A stretch of DNA of 64,000 nt from Collimonas sp. OK607 (GTDB lineage Bacteria; Pseudomonadota; Gammaproteobacteria; Burkholderiales; Burkholderiaceae_D), in assembly GCF_900111995.1 (NCBI RefSeq), contig NZ_FOKF01000017.1:1-64000 (forward strand), read 5' to 3'. Both the position numbers and the translations under genes were made by a program. How positions within the stretch are numbered: the stretch's first letter is position 1; each line of letters starts with the position of its first letter. Positions 27,434-37,247 of the stretch are shown piece after piece. The notes beneath the pieces are model-generated. The model did not search any database. It was not told the DNA's origin and worked only from the letters and a program-made list of their open reading frames with translations.

Positions 27434-28547
27434 CAAAATCCTGCGCGCGCCGCGTACCGGTATCGGCAACTATGTTGCTGAACTGGCGCAGGCGTTGCAG
27501 AAAATTCCGGATCTCGGAATGCACTATTTCTCAGGCTCGCGCTGGCAAGATATGCTCGTTAGCACGCAGATGGCCGGTTACTCGCGTTGGGCCGGCGCCG
27601 CCAGGCGTTTGCCGGGCGCCTACGTCTTGCGGCGGACGCTTGAGCAGCAATGCTTTAACCGCGGGGCAAATAAGTTACGTCCGGATGTGTATCACGAACC
27701 CAGTTTATGGCCGTTCAATTTTTCCGGCCGGACGGTGATGACGGTGCATGATCTGACGCATATTCATTATCCGCATACACAGCCTAAAGATCGCCTGAAG
27801 GAAATTGAGCGCAGGTTGCCATCGGCCCTGGTGCGTGTCAGCCGGATCTTGGTTGATTCCGAATTTATCGGGCACGAGATCAAGAAATATTTCGGCTTGC
27901 CGGAACAAAAAATTGTGGTGGCGCCGCTGGCCTGTTCCAGCATATTTCACCCCAGGGTTGAACAGCAGCTGGCAGCGCGCCTCCAAAAACTTGGCCTGGC
28001 CTGTCGCGGTTTCATCCTGTCGGTCGGGACGCTGGAGCCACGTAAGAATCTACTGCTGACGCTGAAGGCGCACGCGCGTTTGCCATTACCGTTGCAGGAG
28101 CGTTTCCCTCTGCTGGTGGTCGGCATGCCAGGATGGCAGGCCGAGGAATTGAACGCTGCGTTGTCGCAAGCGATCAGTTCCGGCCATGTGCGTTTGGCGG
28201 GTTATCTGGATCAGGCGGACCTGGCTTGCGTCATGGCGGCAGCCAGGATCATGGTGTTTCCTTCCTTGTATGAGGGCTTTGGCTTGCCGGTTCTGGAAGC
28301 GATGGCCAGCGGCACACCGGTGATTGCCACGGCCTGCGCCAGTCTGCCTGAAGTGGCCGGCCCGGCCGGGACTTATGTCGATCCGCAGGATGAGGTCGGA
28401 TTGACGGAGCAGATGCGTCGCCTGATTGAGGATGACAGCGCCTGGATGGCGCAGCGTCTCGCCGGCTTGGAGCGGTCTGCGCAGTTTTCATGGAAAAAAT
28501 GCGCAGCGATCACTGCCGACGTGTATCGGCAGGTCGCTAATGATTAA
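27408..28547 (+). CDS. Glycosyltransferase, WbpY-like D-rhamnosyltransferase candidate
   Basis: A 379-residue GT4 enzyme. It shows LRAPRTGIGNYVAELAQAL at the N-terminus, DVYHEPSLWPF, TVHDLTHIHYP, FILSVGTLEPRKNL and LYEGFGLPVLEAMASGTPVI. The ATG at 27408 lies inside the end of the preceding gene (26-bp overlap), so translation is probably coupled. Position corresponds to wbpY of the A-band cluster. A short AT-rich gap with a tandem GTTAAGTAAT repeat follows the gene. Confidence 0.82.
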   Translation: MKLTIALNSKILRAPRTGIGNYVAELAQALQKIPDLGMHYFSGSRWQDMLVSTQMAGYSRWAGAARRLPGAYVLRRTLEQQCFNRGANKLRPDVYHEPSLWPFNFSGRTVMTVHDLTHIHYPHTQPKDRLKEIERRLPSALVRVSRILVDSEFIGHEIKKYFGLPEQKIVVAPLACSSIFHPRVEQQLAARLQKLGLACRGFILSVGTLEPRKNLLLTLKAHARLPLPLQERFPLLVVGMPGWQAEELNAALSQAISSGHVRLAGYLDQADLACVMAAARIMVFPSLYEGFGLPVLEAMASGTPVIATACASLPEVAGPAGTYVDPQDEVGLTEQMRRLIEDDSAWMAQRLAGLERSAQFSWKKCAAITADVYRQVAND

Positions 28548-28669
28548 AGTTAAGTAATAAGTTAAGTAATGTTATTTGTTGTTGCAGTAGGCAGTCCGTA
28601 TAAATAGAAAAATAGCCTTTCACTTCATGTTGAATCGGAAGATGGGGCAGATGACGAGAGGAGTATGCA

Positions 28670-29818
28670 ATGCGGGTTCTTCATTTCTACAAGACTTATC
28701 GGTCGGAATCGTATGGCGGGATCGAGCAAACCATTTATCAGTTATGTAAATGCTCGTCTGCCAGCGGCATCGAGAGCGAAGTACTGACACTCAGCGATAA
28801 TCCCGATCCGGCCGAATTGATGTACGAAGGCCATAAGGTGCATCGGGTCAAACTCGACTTGCAAATTGCTTCGACCGGATTTTCGTTTACTGCGCTTAAG
28901 CGTTTTGCGCAGCTCGCGGCCGAGGTAGATATCGTGCATTACCATTTTCCGTGGCCGTTCATGGATCTGGCGCATTTCGTTACGCGCATGAACAAGCCGA
29001 GTGTGGTTACCTATCACTCAGACATCGTGCGCTACAAAACACTGTTGCAGTTGTATCGGCCGCTGATGCATCGTTTCCTCGACAGCGTCGACGCGATCGT
29101 CGCCACGTCCCCTAATTATCTGCAAACCAGTTCAGTACTGGCCGGATACAGAGACAAGACGCAGGTAATTCCAATCGGACTCGACAAGGACAACTATCCA
29201 GCGCCGTCTGCGACGCGGATGGAAGAGTGGAGAAAGCGGATCGGTCCGCGTTTTTTCTTGTTTGTAGGCGTTATCCGCTATTACAAGGGTTTGCATATCC
29301 TGCTGGATGCGGCGCGAGGAACCGACTATCCGATTGTGATTGTCGGCGCCGGGCCGATTGAGCAGGAATTGAAACGGCGCGCCGATGAGCAAGGACTACG
29401 TAATGTGATCTTCCTGGGGACGGTGAGCGATGAAGACAAGGCCGCATTGTTGCAGTTGTCTTACGCAATCGTATTTCCGTCGCATTTGCGTTCGGAAGCA
29501 TTTGGCATCTCCCTGCTGGAAGGGGCGATGTACGGCAAGCCGATGATTTCCAGCGAGATCGGCACTGGCACCAGTTATATCAACAACCACGGTGAGACCG
29601 GACTGGTGGTTCCACCCAGCGATCCTGAAGCCTTCCGGCAGGCCATGCAGCAACTGTGGGATAACCCCGGGCAGGTGCAGGCCATGGGCACGCGCGCACA
29701 AGCGCGTTACCAGAAATTGTTCACTGCAAGGTTGATGGGGGAGAGCTATGCCACGTTGTATCGTGACGTGCTGGCAATGCACGGGCAGACGGAAACACAG
29801 GTGAGCCTGGGGACCTGA
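28670..29818 (+). CDS. Glycosyltransferase, WbpZ-like first rhamnosyl/mannosyltransferase candidate
   Basis: A 382-residue GT4 enzyme starting MRVLHFYKTYRSESYGGIEQ, with VDIVHYHFPWPF, VVTYHSDIV, FFLFVGVIRYYKGLHILLDA and RSEAFGISLLEGAMYGKPMI. The start follows GAGGAGTATGCA. It is separated from the other genes by 122 bp, so it may be partly independently transcribed. By position and character it corresponds to WbpZ (E. coli WbdC-like), which adds the first sugar onto the lipid-linked primer. A primer-forming WecA-type gene is not in the window. Confidence 0.82.
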   Translation: MRVLHFYKTYRSESYGGIEQTIYQLCKCSSASGIESEVLTLSDNPDPAELMYEGHKVHRVKLDLQIASTGFSFTALKRFAQLAAEVDIVHYHFPWPFMDLAHFVTRMNKPSVVTYHSDIVRYKTLLQLYRPLMHRFLDSVDAIVATSPNYLQTSSVLAGYRDKTQVIPIGLDKDNYPAPSATRMEEWRKRIGPRFFLFVGVIRYYKGLHILLDAARGTDYPIVIVGAGPIEQELKRRADEQGLRNVIFLGTVSDEDKAALLQLSYAIVFPSHLRSEAFGISLLEGAMYGKPMISSEIGTGTSYINNHGETGLVVPPSDPEAFRQAMQQLWDNPGQVQAMGTRAQARYQKLFTARLMGESYATLYRDVLAMHGQTETQVSLGT

Positions 29819-29949
29819 ACAGTCGGACGGGTCGAGGCAGCGACGGATTGTGATAGGATCGCTGAAAAAATAATCTATTGAAGTTAAAGCATAAATAGAT
29901 TTTAACTATTATGAACAATCAGCTACATTCTTTGACTTAATTTGTACGC

Positions 29950-31749
29950 ATGTTATTTCGTATGCCGCTCAATCGCCTGTTTTGGCTGATTTCGATCTTG
30001 CTGATGCTGCTTTTTCTGACCTTGATCGGCCGGATCGTAAGCAGCGAATGGTCCGTATACGAACGCAGTACAAAGAGCATGCCCGCCATTAAGAATTTGC
30101 AGCTGGCATTGCTGGTGGAAGAAGCGCTGGCGGCCGAGCGCGGGCCTGTCAATTCGATGTTGACGCAAGAATCGGACGATGCCACAGAGGTGTTTGCCAG
30201 ACTGGAGCTGGCGCGTTCCGCAAGCGATCAATCGCTGGCAACCTTGCATCATGCTCTGCAAGTACAAGCTGACCCGGCGCTGGCGCCAGTACTTGCGCAG
30301 GTGGAATCGACACAGCAAGCGCTGGCGGCGGCACGTAAAGAAGCCGATCCTTTACTAGTCGGGCCGAAACCGCAGCGCGACATGGCCGCCGTCGGTAGCG
30401 CACTGGAAATGATGGCCCATGCGATCGGTGTTTTTGCGCCGGCAATTACCACTTTGTCCGGTATTGCGGTCAAGTCGGATGCACAGCTTAGCGACGGTTT
30501 GCAAGGCGCTCAGCTAGCCTCCAGTTTGCGCAATATTGCGGGACAGATAGGATCTGTCCCTATCGCTCCGGTAGCCGCCCGGCGTCCCTTTACCGTTCAG
30601 GAAATCTACGCATTCTCCAAATTGTCGGGACAGATTGAACAGTTGTATTCAGTGATTGAACTGCAACTGCACACGTACAGCGGCAATCCAGCCGTGGAAG
30701 TGGCCCTGAATACGGTGCGTGATCAATACCTTGGCGCCGGCCTGGGTTTCCTGGATGAATTGTTCGTCATCGGGCGCAGTACGGGAAACTACGGTTTGAG
30801 CGCCCATGATATGACCGCACGCTATGTGCCGAAAATGGCGGCGATTCCGCACCTGCGCGATCTGGTCCTGGCCGAGATGCTCAAGCAAGCCGACTATAAA
30901 AACAGGCAGGCGGCCTATGTACTGTGGGCGGCAACCGCCCTGGGTGTTATTGCTCTGGGTATTTTCATGTTGCTCATGCGGGTGATACGACAGCGCGTCC
31001 TGCGCCCGATTCTTGATGCTACCGATCTCTTCACATCGCTGGCCGAGGAGCGTTTGAGCACAGCTATTCCGATACCAAATCATGACGATGAGATTGGCGC
31101 CATGATGCGCGCGATACATGTATTGAAGGCCCATAGCCTGGCCAAAGTTCGCCTCGAAAAACAACGCGAGGAGTTGATTGCCCAATTGCAGACGTTGTCC
31201 GACACGGATTTCCTGACGGGACTGTTGAATCGCCGTGCATTCTTTTCGCAAGGCGAGCAGCAATTCGGTATCGCTCAGCGTTATCGGCGGCAGTTGGTGC
31301 TGATCCTGATGGACGTTGATCATTTCAAGGCAGTCAATGACCAGTACGGGCATCCGGCGGGCGATCAGGTGCTGCGTGGCGTGGCGGACCTGTGTCGGCG
31401 ATATCGGCGCAAGGTCGATCTGCTGGCACGTTACGGCGGCGAGGAGTTCATCGCGCTGTTGCCGGAAATCGACTTGTCTCAAGGGCTTGCCGTCGCAGAG
31501 AAATTGCGCAGCGCCATCGATGCCTGCCATTTACGGCTGGATGATGGCCAGATCGTCAATGTCACCGCCAGTTTTGGCGTAGCGGCTTTTGATTGCGAGG
31601 TTGCCGATAGCGACGCGAGTCTTGAAGGCCTCATCGAACGCGCCGATCAGGCCTTGTATCAAGCCAAGCATGCTGGCCGCAACAGGGTAGTGGCGTCGCC
31701 GCAGCGTAAATTTGACGAATCGTTGCCGTCACCTGATGTTCCGGTTTGA
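29950..31749 (+). CDS. Membrane-bound diguanylate cyclase (GGDEF) with periplasmic sensor region
   Basis: A 599-residue protein. One helix (about 8-28) and a second (about 322-345) bracket a periplasmic region of roughly 290 residues; a HAMP-like linker and coiled segment lead into a GGDEF domain from about residue 415. The active site is GGEEF, and an RxxD inhibitory site (RKVD) lies exactly five residues before it, so product inhibition by c-di-GMP is likely. TDFLTGLLNRRAFF and MDVDHFKAVNDQYGH are standard. It follows the polysaccharide locus by 131 bp and may be transcribed separately. The signal it senses is unknown. Confidence 0.92.
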   Translation: MLFRMPLNRLFWLISILLMLLFLTLIGRIVSSEWSVYERSTKSMPAIKNLQLALLVEEALAAERGPVNSMLTQESDDATEVFARLELARSASDQSLATLHHALQVQADPALAPVLAQVESTQQALAAARKEADPLLVGPKPQRDMAAVGSALEMMAHAIGVFAPAITTLSGIAVKSDAQLSDGLQGAQLASSLRNIAGQIGSVPIAPVAARRPFTVQEIYAFSKLSGQIEQLYSVIELQLHTYSGNPAVEVALNTVRDQYLGAGLGFLDELFVIGRSTGNYGLSAHDMTARYVPKMAAIPHLRDLVLAEMLKQADYKNRQAAYVLWAATALGVIALGIFMLLMRVIRQRVLRPILDATDLFTSLAEERLSTAIPIPNHDDEIGAMMRAIHVLKAHSLAKVRLEKQREELIAQLQTLSDTDFLTGLLNRRAFFSQGEQQFGIAQRYRRQLVLILMDVDHFKAVNDQYGHPAGDQVLRGVADLCRRYRRKVDLLARYGGEEFIALLPEIDLSQGLAVAEKLRSAIDACHLRLDDGQIVNVTASFGVAAFDCEVADSDASLEGLIERADQALYQAKHAGRNRVVASPQRKFDESLPSPDVPV

Positions 31750-31852
31750 GATAGTGTCCCCAAGGGGGAGCGCGATGGTGAGAAAGGAATTTCTGTTGAG
31801 AAATTTTCCGACGTGATTTGCTAGAATGGCGGGCTAATCTTCGGAGACATGG

Positions 31853-33625
31853 ATGAACAAATTCCTTTTTATTTTTACGCTGCTTTTCAGTCTTCTATTG
31901 GCGCCGCTCAGCTACGCCGCAACGCCCCGTCAGCAACTCAATACGCTCTTTGCCGGCGACTGGCAGTGGAGCATGCGCAACACGCCAGAGTTTGCCACGG
32001 CGGTTGGCGACAATCGCTTTAACGACCGTTTGTCGGATGTTTCGTTGGCAGCCAGCCTGGCAGGCAATCTCCACCAGGAGCAGATGCTGGCCCAGGCCAA
32101 ACGCATTGACCGCAACAAGTTAAGCGGCCAGGATCTGGTTTCTTACGATCTGTTCGTTTATGAAAAACAGAAGAACATCCAGGCCGCTAAATTCTACCCA
32201 TACAATCCGGAACCGATTTCGCAACTGAACGGTGTCCAGTTCGAGTTTCCGCAGCTGGTTGCGCAAACGCCATTCAATACAGCCAAGGATTATCGCAATT
32301 ACCTTGGGCGCCTGCGGGCATTGCCCAAGTATGTCGATGGCGTGATCGCGCAATTGCAGCAAGGCGTCAAATCCGGTTGGGTAGCGCCCAAAGTGACGAT
32401 GAGCGTGGTTCCGGGGCAGCTCCGGGAATTTGTCGCCAAGCTCGATAGCAGCCCGTTGGCAGCCCCGTTCAAAGATATGCCTGCATCGATTCCGGCGGCA
32501 CAGCGCGCCAGGCTGGCGGGCGAAGGCGACCGACTGCTGCAGCAAGATGTGGCGCCGGCTTTCCGCAAACTGGACGCTTACATCAGCGACACCTATTTGC
32601 CAGCTTGCCGCGACAGCATAGCGGCGTCAAGTTTGCCCGGCGGTGCGGCCTATTACGCCTACAAGGTCAAGGAAAATACCACCACCAGCATGACGCCGCA
32701 AGAAATCCACGAGGTCGGGCTGCAGGAAGTGGCACGGATTCAAGCGGAAATGAAACTGGTGATGCAGCAGACCGGATTCAAGGGCACGTTTGCAGAGTTC
32801 ATCACTTTCCTGAATGCAGATCCGCGTTTCTACTACACCAAACCTGAAGATCTGCTGGCAGGCTACAAGGACATCATCAAGAAATCATCCGCGCAGTTGC
32901 CGCTTTTTTTTGCCGATATTCCCCGCGCCGCGGTCGATGTGAAACCGGTGCCGGAAGTGGGTGCTGAGAACCAGGCCGGTGCTTACTATGAGCCCGGAAC
33001 GCCGGATGGTTCGCGGCCGGGTTATTTCGTTGCCAACCTGTCGAAGCTGGATTCGCGTCCCAAGTGGGAAATGGAAACTCTCACCCTGCATGAATCGGTG
33101 CCGGGCCACCATTTGCAAACCGCGCGCGCCCAGGAAATAAAAGGCTTGCCTGAGTTCCGGCGCTTCGGCTGGTACGTTGCATTCGGCGAAGGCTGGGCGT
33201 TGTATGCCGAAAGCCTGGGAGGCGAAATGGGTTTCTATACCGATCCCTATTCGAAGTTCGGGCATCTCAACGATGAGTTGTTCCGGGCTGCCCGCCTGGT
33301 GGTCGATACAGGGATGCATGCACTGGGCTGGACGCGGCAACAGGCGATCGACTACATGAACGTCAACACGGCCAATCCACCGCACGACAACCAGGTCGAA
33401 ATCGATCGCTACATCGTCGATCCCGGCCAGGCCCTGGGTTACAAGATCGGTCAGTTGAAGATCAAGGCCTTGCGTGAAAAAGCGCAGCAGGAATTGGGCA
33501 GCAAGTTTGACCTGCGGCGCTTTAACAACGCCGTCATCGACAATGGGGCCTTGCCGCTGGATATGCTGGAAACGCAGATTAACAGTTGGATTGCACAGCA
33601 GCAAAAAGCGGCGGCAGCCGTCTAG
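31853..33625 (+). CDS. DUF885 family protein, probable secreted zinc metallopeptidase-like
   Basis: A 590-residue protein with a signal peptide (MNKFLFIFTLLFSLLLAPLS then YAA). The C-terminal half carries LHESVPGHHLQ and GEGWALYAESLG, a metal-site pattern characteristic of DUF885 proteins, which are related to M2/M3-type gluzincins. It is therefore expected in the periplasm. CGGAG lies just upstream of the ATG. Activity is unproven, since the HExxxGH arrangement differs from the classical HExxH. It stands alone between the cyclase gene and a convergent LysR gene. Confidence 0.85.
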   Translation: MNKFLFIFTLLFSLLLAPLSYAATPRQQLNTLFAGDWQWSMRNTPEFATAVGDNRFNDRLSDVSLAASLAGNLHQEQMLAQAKRIDRNKLSGQDLVSYDLFVYEKQKNIQAAKFYPYNPEPISQLNGVQFEFPQLVAQTPFNTAKDYRNYLGRLRALPKYVDGVIAQLQQGVKSGWVAPKVTMSVVPGQLREFVAKLDSSPLAAPFKDMPASIPAAQRARLAGEGDRLLQQDVAPAFRKLDAYISDTYLPACRDSIAASSLPGGAAYYAYKVKENTTTSMTPQEIHEVGLQEVARIQAEMKLVMQQTGFKGTFAEFITFLNADPRFYYTKPEDLLAGYKDIIKKSSAQLPLFFADIPRAAVDVKPVPEVGAENQAGAYYEPGTPDGSRPGYFVANLSKLDSRPKWEMETLTLHESVPGHHLQTARAQEIKGLPEFRRFGWYVAFGEGWALYAESLGGEMGFYTDPYSKFGHLNDELFRAARLVVDTGMHALGWTRQQAIDYMNVNTANPPHDNQVEIDRYIVDPGQALGYKIGQLKIKALREKAQQELGSKFDLRRFNNAVIDNGALPLDMLETQINSWIAQQQKAAAAV

Positions 33626-33667
33626 TTGATCGGTGCCTGAGCTGGCCTTGCGATGGTTCCGGCCGGC

Positions 33668-34567
33668 TCAGGTGTAGCGCGCCGCCAGCAATTTGGCGAT
33701 CCAGTCGACAAACACCCGCACGCGCGGCGACAGGTGTTTATTGTGGGCGTACACCACGGATACCGGCAAGGGCACCGGTTTAAAATCCGGCAACACTTCT
33801 TCAACGGCGCCGCTCTCCAGCAACTCTTCCAGACCGAAGCGCGGCGCTTGTATCAATCCTAGTCCGGCGATGCAGGCGGCCAGGTAAGCCTCCGAGCTGG
33901 CCACCGAGATCTGGCCGGAAAGCTTCAGAAAACGCGGTTCGCCATCCTCCAGATATTCCCAGCCAAGGTCGCGCCCGGTGCGGCTGGAAAAATAATTGAC
34001 CACCGTGTGATGCTGCAAATCGCCCAAGGTCTGCGGCCGGCCGTGGCGATCCAGGTATGACCTGGCTGCACAGTTGATCTGTTCCATGCTGCCGATGCGA
34101 CGCGCGATCAGGCTGGAATCGCTGAGCGGACCGGCACGCACCACACAGTCGACCGCTTCGCCGATCAGGTCGACGAAGCGGTCCGTGACACTCAACTTGA
34201 TCTGCAGATTCGGATACTGCGCAAAAAAATCCGGCAACGCGGGAATCACGACCGTATGCGCCAGACGTTCCGGCAGGTCGACCCGGATCACGCCGTGCGG
34301 CTGTAACTGGTCATGCTGGAACAGGGTATCGACATCTTCGAATTCGGCTAATAATCGGGTGCATCGATCAAGGTAGGTGATGCCTTCATCGGTCAGCGTT
34401 ACCTTACGCGTGGTTCGCTGCAGCAGGCGCACGCCGATGTGTTTCTCGAGTGCCTGAACCGCATTGGTGACGGTTGCCGGCGGCAAATTCAACTGCTCGG
34501 CTGCGCGACTGAAGCTGCCCAGTTCGGCGACGCGTGAGAAGACTTCCATTGCTTGAATCCGATCCAT
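33668..34567 (-). CDS. LysR-family transcriptional regulator
   Basis: A 299-residue regulator with the helix-turn-helix AMEVFSRVAELGSFSRAAEQLNLPPATVTN (in outline) and the RLLQRTTRKVTLTDEG wing, typical of the AaeR/DmlR-like group. It is divergent from the aldo/keto reductase gene (147-bp gap), which is its probable target. ATG at 34567 is chosen; a GTG two codons upstream is possible. Confidence 0.88.
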   Translation of the reverse strand: MDRIQAMEVFSRVAELGSFSRAAEQLNLPPATVTNAVQALEKHIGVRLLQRTTRKVTLTDEGITYLDRCTRLLAEFEDVDTLFQHDQLQPHGVIRVDLPERLAHTVVIPALPDFFAQYPNLQIKLSVTDRFVDLIGEAVDCVVRAGPLSDSSLIARRIGSMEQINCAARSYLDRHGRPQTLGDLQHHTVVNYFSSRTGRDLGWEYLEDGEPRFLKLSGQISVASSEAYLAACIAGLGLIQAPRFGLEELLESGAVEEVLPDFKPVPLPVSVVYAHNKHLSPRVRVFVDWIAKLLAARYT

Positions 34568-34714
34568 GGGCACCCCTATTCCCGACTATTAGTAATTTTC
34601 GAATAAAGAAATCATTTTATGCGCATTTATTAATCCTTGGGCGCAGACAATAATGTGTTCATGGCGGCCAGATCCGGTTTCGCCTTTTCCATCGAATACA
34701 TGAAGGATGTCATT

Positions 34715-35722
<1,008 letters not shown>

Positions 35723-35746
35723 GTGTTTTTTTATGAAACCCGGGTG

Positions 35747-36628
35747 CTAAAGCTTTAGTTGCAGGAAATCCAGAAAGCAGGTGATGCGTCGCGCCAGCTG
35801 GGTATTCCTGTAGTACACCGCATGGATTTGCTGCCGGTAACCGTTGTTGTGGTCTGCGAGGATTTCAACCAGCGTCCCTCGGGCGATATCCTCGCGCACC
35901 ATGAAAGCCGACAGGCAAGCAATCCCAAGCCCATGTAGCGCCAGTTGCCGTATGGTTTCGCCACCGGATGCCGATAGCGTCGGACTGATCGTTAGCAGCT
36001 CTTCCTGTTGCTGCCGTAGCGGCCAGCTGTTGAGCGATTCCGGCTGCGTGAAGCCAATCAGCTGATGTTGCTTCAATTCTTCCGCGTTGGCTGGCGTGCC
36101 ATGCGCGTGCAGGTAATCGGGGCTGGCGACGATATGCAGCAGGCTGGCTCCCAGCCGGCGCGCATGCAGTATCGAATCTTGCAACGCACCGTGGCGGATG
36201 GCGATGTCGGTGCGTTGTTGCAGCAAGTCGATATTCTGGTCGTTGCTGGTCAGTTCAAGCGTAATGTTCGGATAGTTGCTTCGAAATTCGGCTATGTGCG
36301 GCACTATGCAATGCAGCATGAAAGGCGGCGAGGCGTCTACCCGCAGTCTTCCCGATGGCCTTTGATGGCGCACCTGGATGGCTTCTTCCGCTTCCTCCAT
36401 CGCCGCGATAATCGTGCGCGCCTTTTCCAGGAAAAGATGGCCCTCTTCGGTCAGTTCCATACGGCGCGTGGTGCGGGTCAGGAGCGAGGTGGCCAGCTTC
36501 TGTTCCAGCCGCGACAATGCGCGGCTCAAGCCGGATGTGGTTTGGCCCAGTTGCTCGGCGGCGGCGCTGAGTGTACCGTTGTCAACCACGGCGATAAAAA
36601 TGCGGAGATCGTCTGAGTGAATATTCAT
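35747..36628 (-). CDS. LysR-family transcriptional regulator
   Basis: A 293-residue regulator with DLRIFIAVVDNGTLSAAAEQ, TTSGLSRALSRLEQ and LLTRTTRRMELTEEG in the N-terminal DNA-binding domain. It reads in the same direction as cadR, 18 bp behind it, and converges with the aldo/keto reductase gene. Co-transcription with cadR is possible but no functional link is known. Its target cannot be named. Confidence 0.88.
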   Translation of the reverse strand: MNIHSDDLRIFIAVVDNGTLSAAAEQLGQTTSGLSRALSRLEQKLATSLLTRTTRRMELTEEGHLFLEKARTIIAAMEEAEEAIQVRHQRPSGRLRVDASPPFMLHCIVPHIAEFRSNYPNITLELTSNDQNIDLLQQRTDIAIRHGALQDSILHARRLGASLLHIVASPDYLHAHGTPANAEELKQHQLIGFTQPESLNSWPLRQQQEELLTISPTLSASGGETIRQLALHGLGIACLSAFMVREDIARGTLVEILADHNNGYRQQIHAVYYRNTQLARRITCFLDFLQLKL

Positions 36629-36646
36629 CGTCGAGTATCGAGCGGG

Positions 36647-37102
36647 CTAGTGGACGCCACCGCCATGGCTGCCAAGATTGGCCGGCGTGTCGTCTTCCAT
36701 GCTGGCCAGTCCTTGCAGGATGCCGCAATCCTTGGCGGCCTGGCTTTTCTGGCATTGCTTGCGCAATTGCTTCAGTTGCGTTTGCAACGCCTTCAACTCG
36801 CTGATCCGGTTGGCGACATGCTCGATATGGTGGTCCAGCAAGGTATTGACTTCAGCGCAGTTGTCTTCCGGCAAATCGCGAAACTGCAACAGTTTGCGTA
36901 CTTCATCCAAGGTCATGTCCAGCGAGCGGCAATGGCGGATGAATTGCAGGCGTTCGATATGCGCCTGTCCGTATAGCCGGTAATTGCTTTGAGAGCGCGC
37001 CGCCAGCGGCAGCAAGCCTTCACGCTCGTAATAACGGATGGTTTCGACCGGACAGCCGGCGTGACTGGCCAGCTCGCCGATTTTGAGTGAAGTTGCGCTC
37101 AT
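36647..37102 (-). CDS. cadR: MerR-family Cd/Pb-responsive regulator
   Basis: A 151-residue regulator. The helix-turn-helix IGELASHAGCPVETIRYYEREGLL (in outline) is the MerR domain, then a dimerisation helix and a metal-binding tail with Cys residues in PEDNCAEVN, RKQCQK and AKDCGIL, the pattern of CadR/PbrR proteins that sense divalent soft metals. It is divergent from the cadA-type ATPase gene, with a MerR-type promoter between them. The tail GSHGGGVH adds two histidines. PbrR is the alternative name. Confidence 0.9.
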   Translation of the reverse strand: MSATSLKIGELASHAGCPVETIRYYEREGLLPLAARSQSNYRLYGQAHIERLQFIRHCRSLDMTLDEVRKLLQFRDLPEDNCAEVNTLLDHHIEHVANRISELKALQTQLKQLRKQCQKSQAAKDCGILQGLASMEDDTPANLGSHGGGVH

Positions 37103-37136
37103 GATTGTTTTTTTCCTGTTACTTCAAACTAAATCC

Positions 37137-37167
37137 TTGACCTTATAGTAGCTACAGGGTTTTAAAT
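37137..37167 (+). promoter_or_regulatory. MerR-type promoter and operator of the cadA-like gene
   Basis: A -35 TTGACC (37137-37142) and -10 TTAAAT (37162-37167) are 19 bp apart, the over-long spacer that MerR-family activators correct by DNA distortion. Between them lies the dyad ACCTTATAG / CTACAGGGT (37140-37160), close to known CadR/PbrR sites. The start of translation is 80 bp downstream. Confidence 0.85.
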
Positions 37168-37247
37168 ATGCAAGAAGTAATCAATTGTTGGTAACTAATT
37201 GATTCATTGCGTTATTGAACAAGACCCGGATCAAGGAGAACTACACC

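Noticed and set aside
28549-28570. Tandem GTTAAGTAAT repeat after the WbpY-like gene
   Set aside because: Only two short AT-rich copies in an untranslated gap; likely chance or slippage, with no hairpin.
29872-29912. AATCTATT / AATAGATT inverted repeat between the last glycosyltransferase gene and the cyclase gene
   Set aside because: Stem is short and entirely A/T-rich with a long loop, so it was not called as a terminator or operator.
30649-31530. Long open frame (about 290 codons) antisense to the diguanylate cyclase gene
   Set aside because: It lies wholly inside a gene with clear GGDEF motifs, its product is rich in His and Gln without any known pattern, and such frames are expected opposite GC-rich coding sequence. 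The same holds for similar frames at 1600-2301, 32885-33604, 38673-39380 and 42503-43426.
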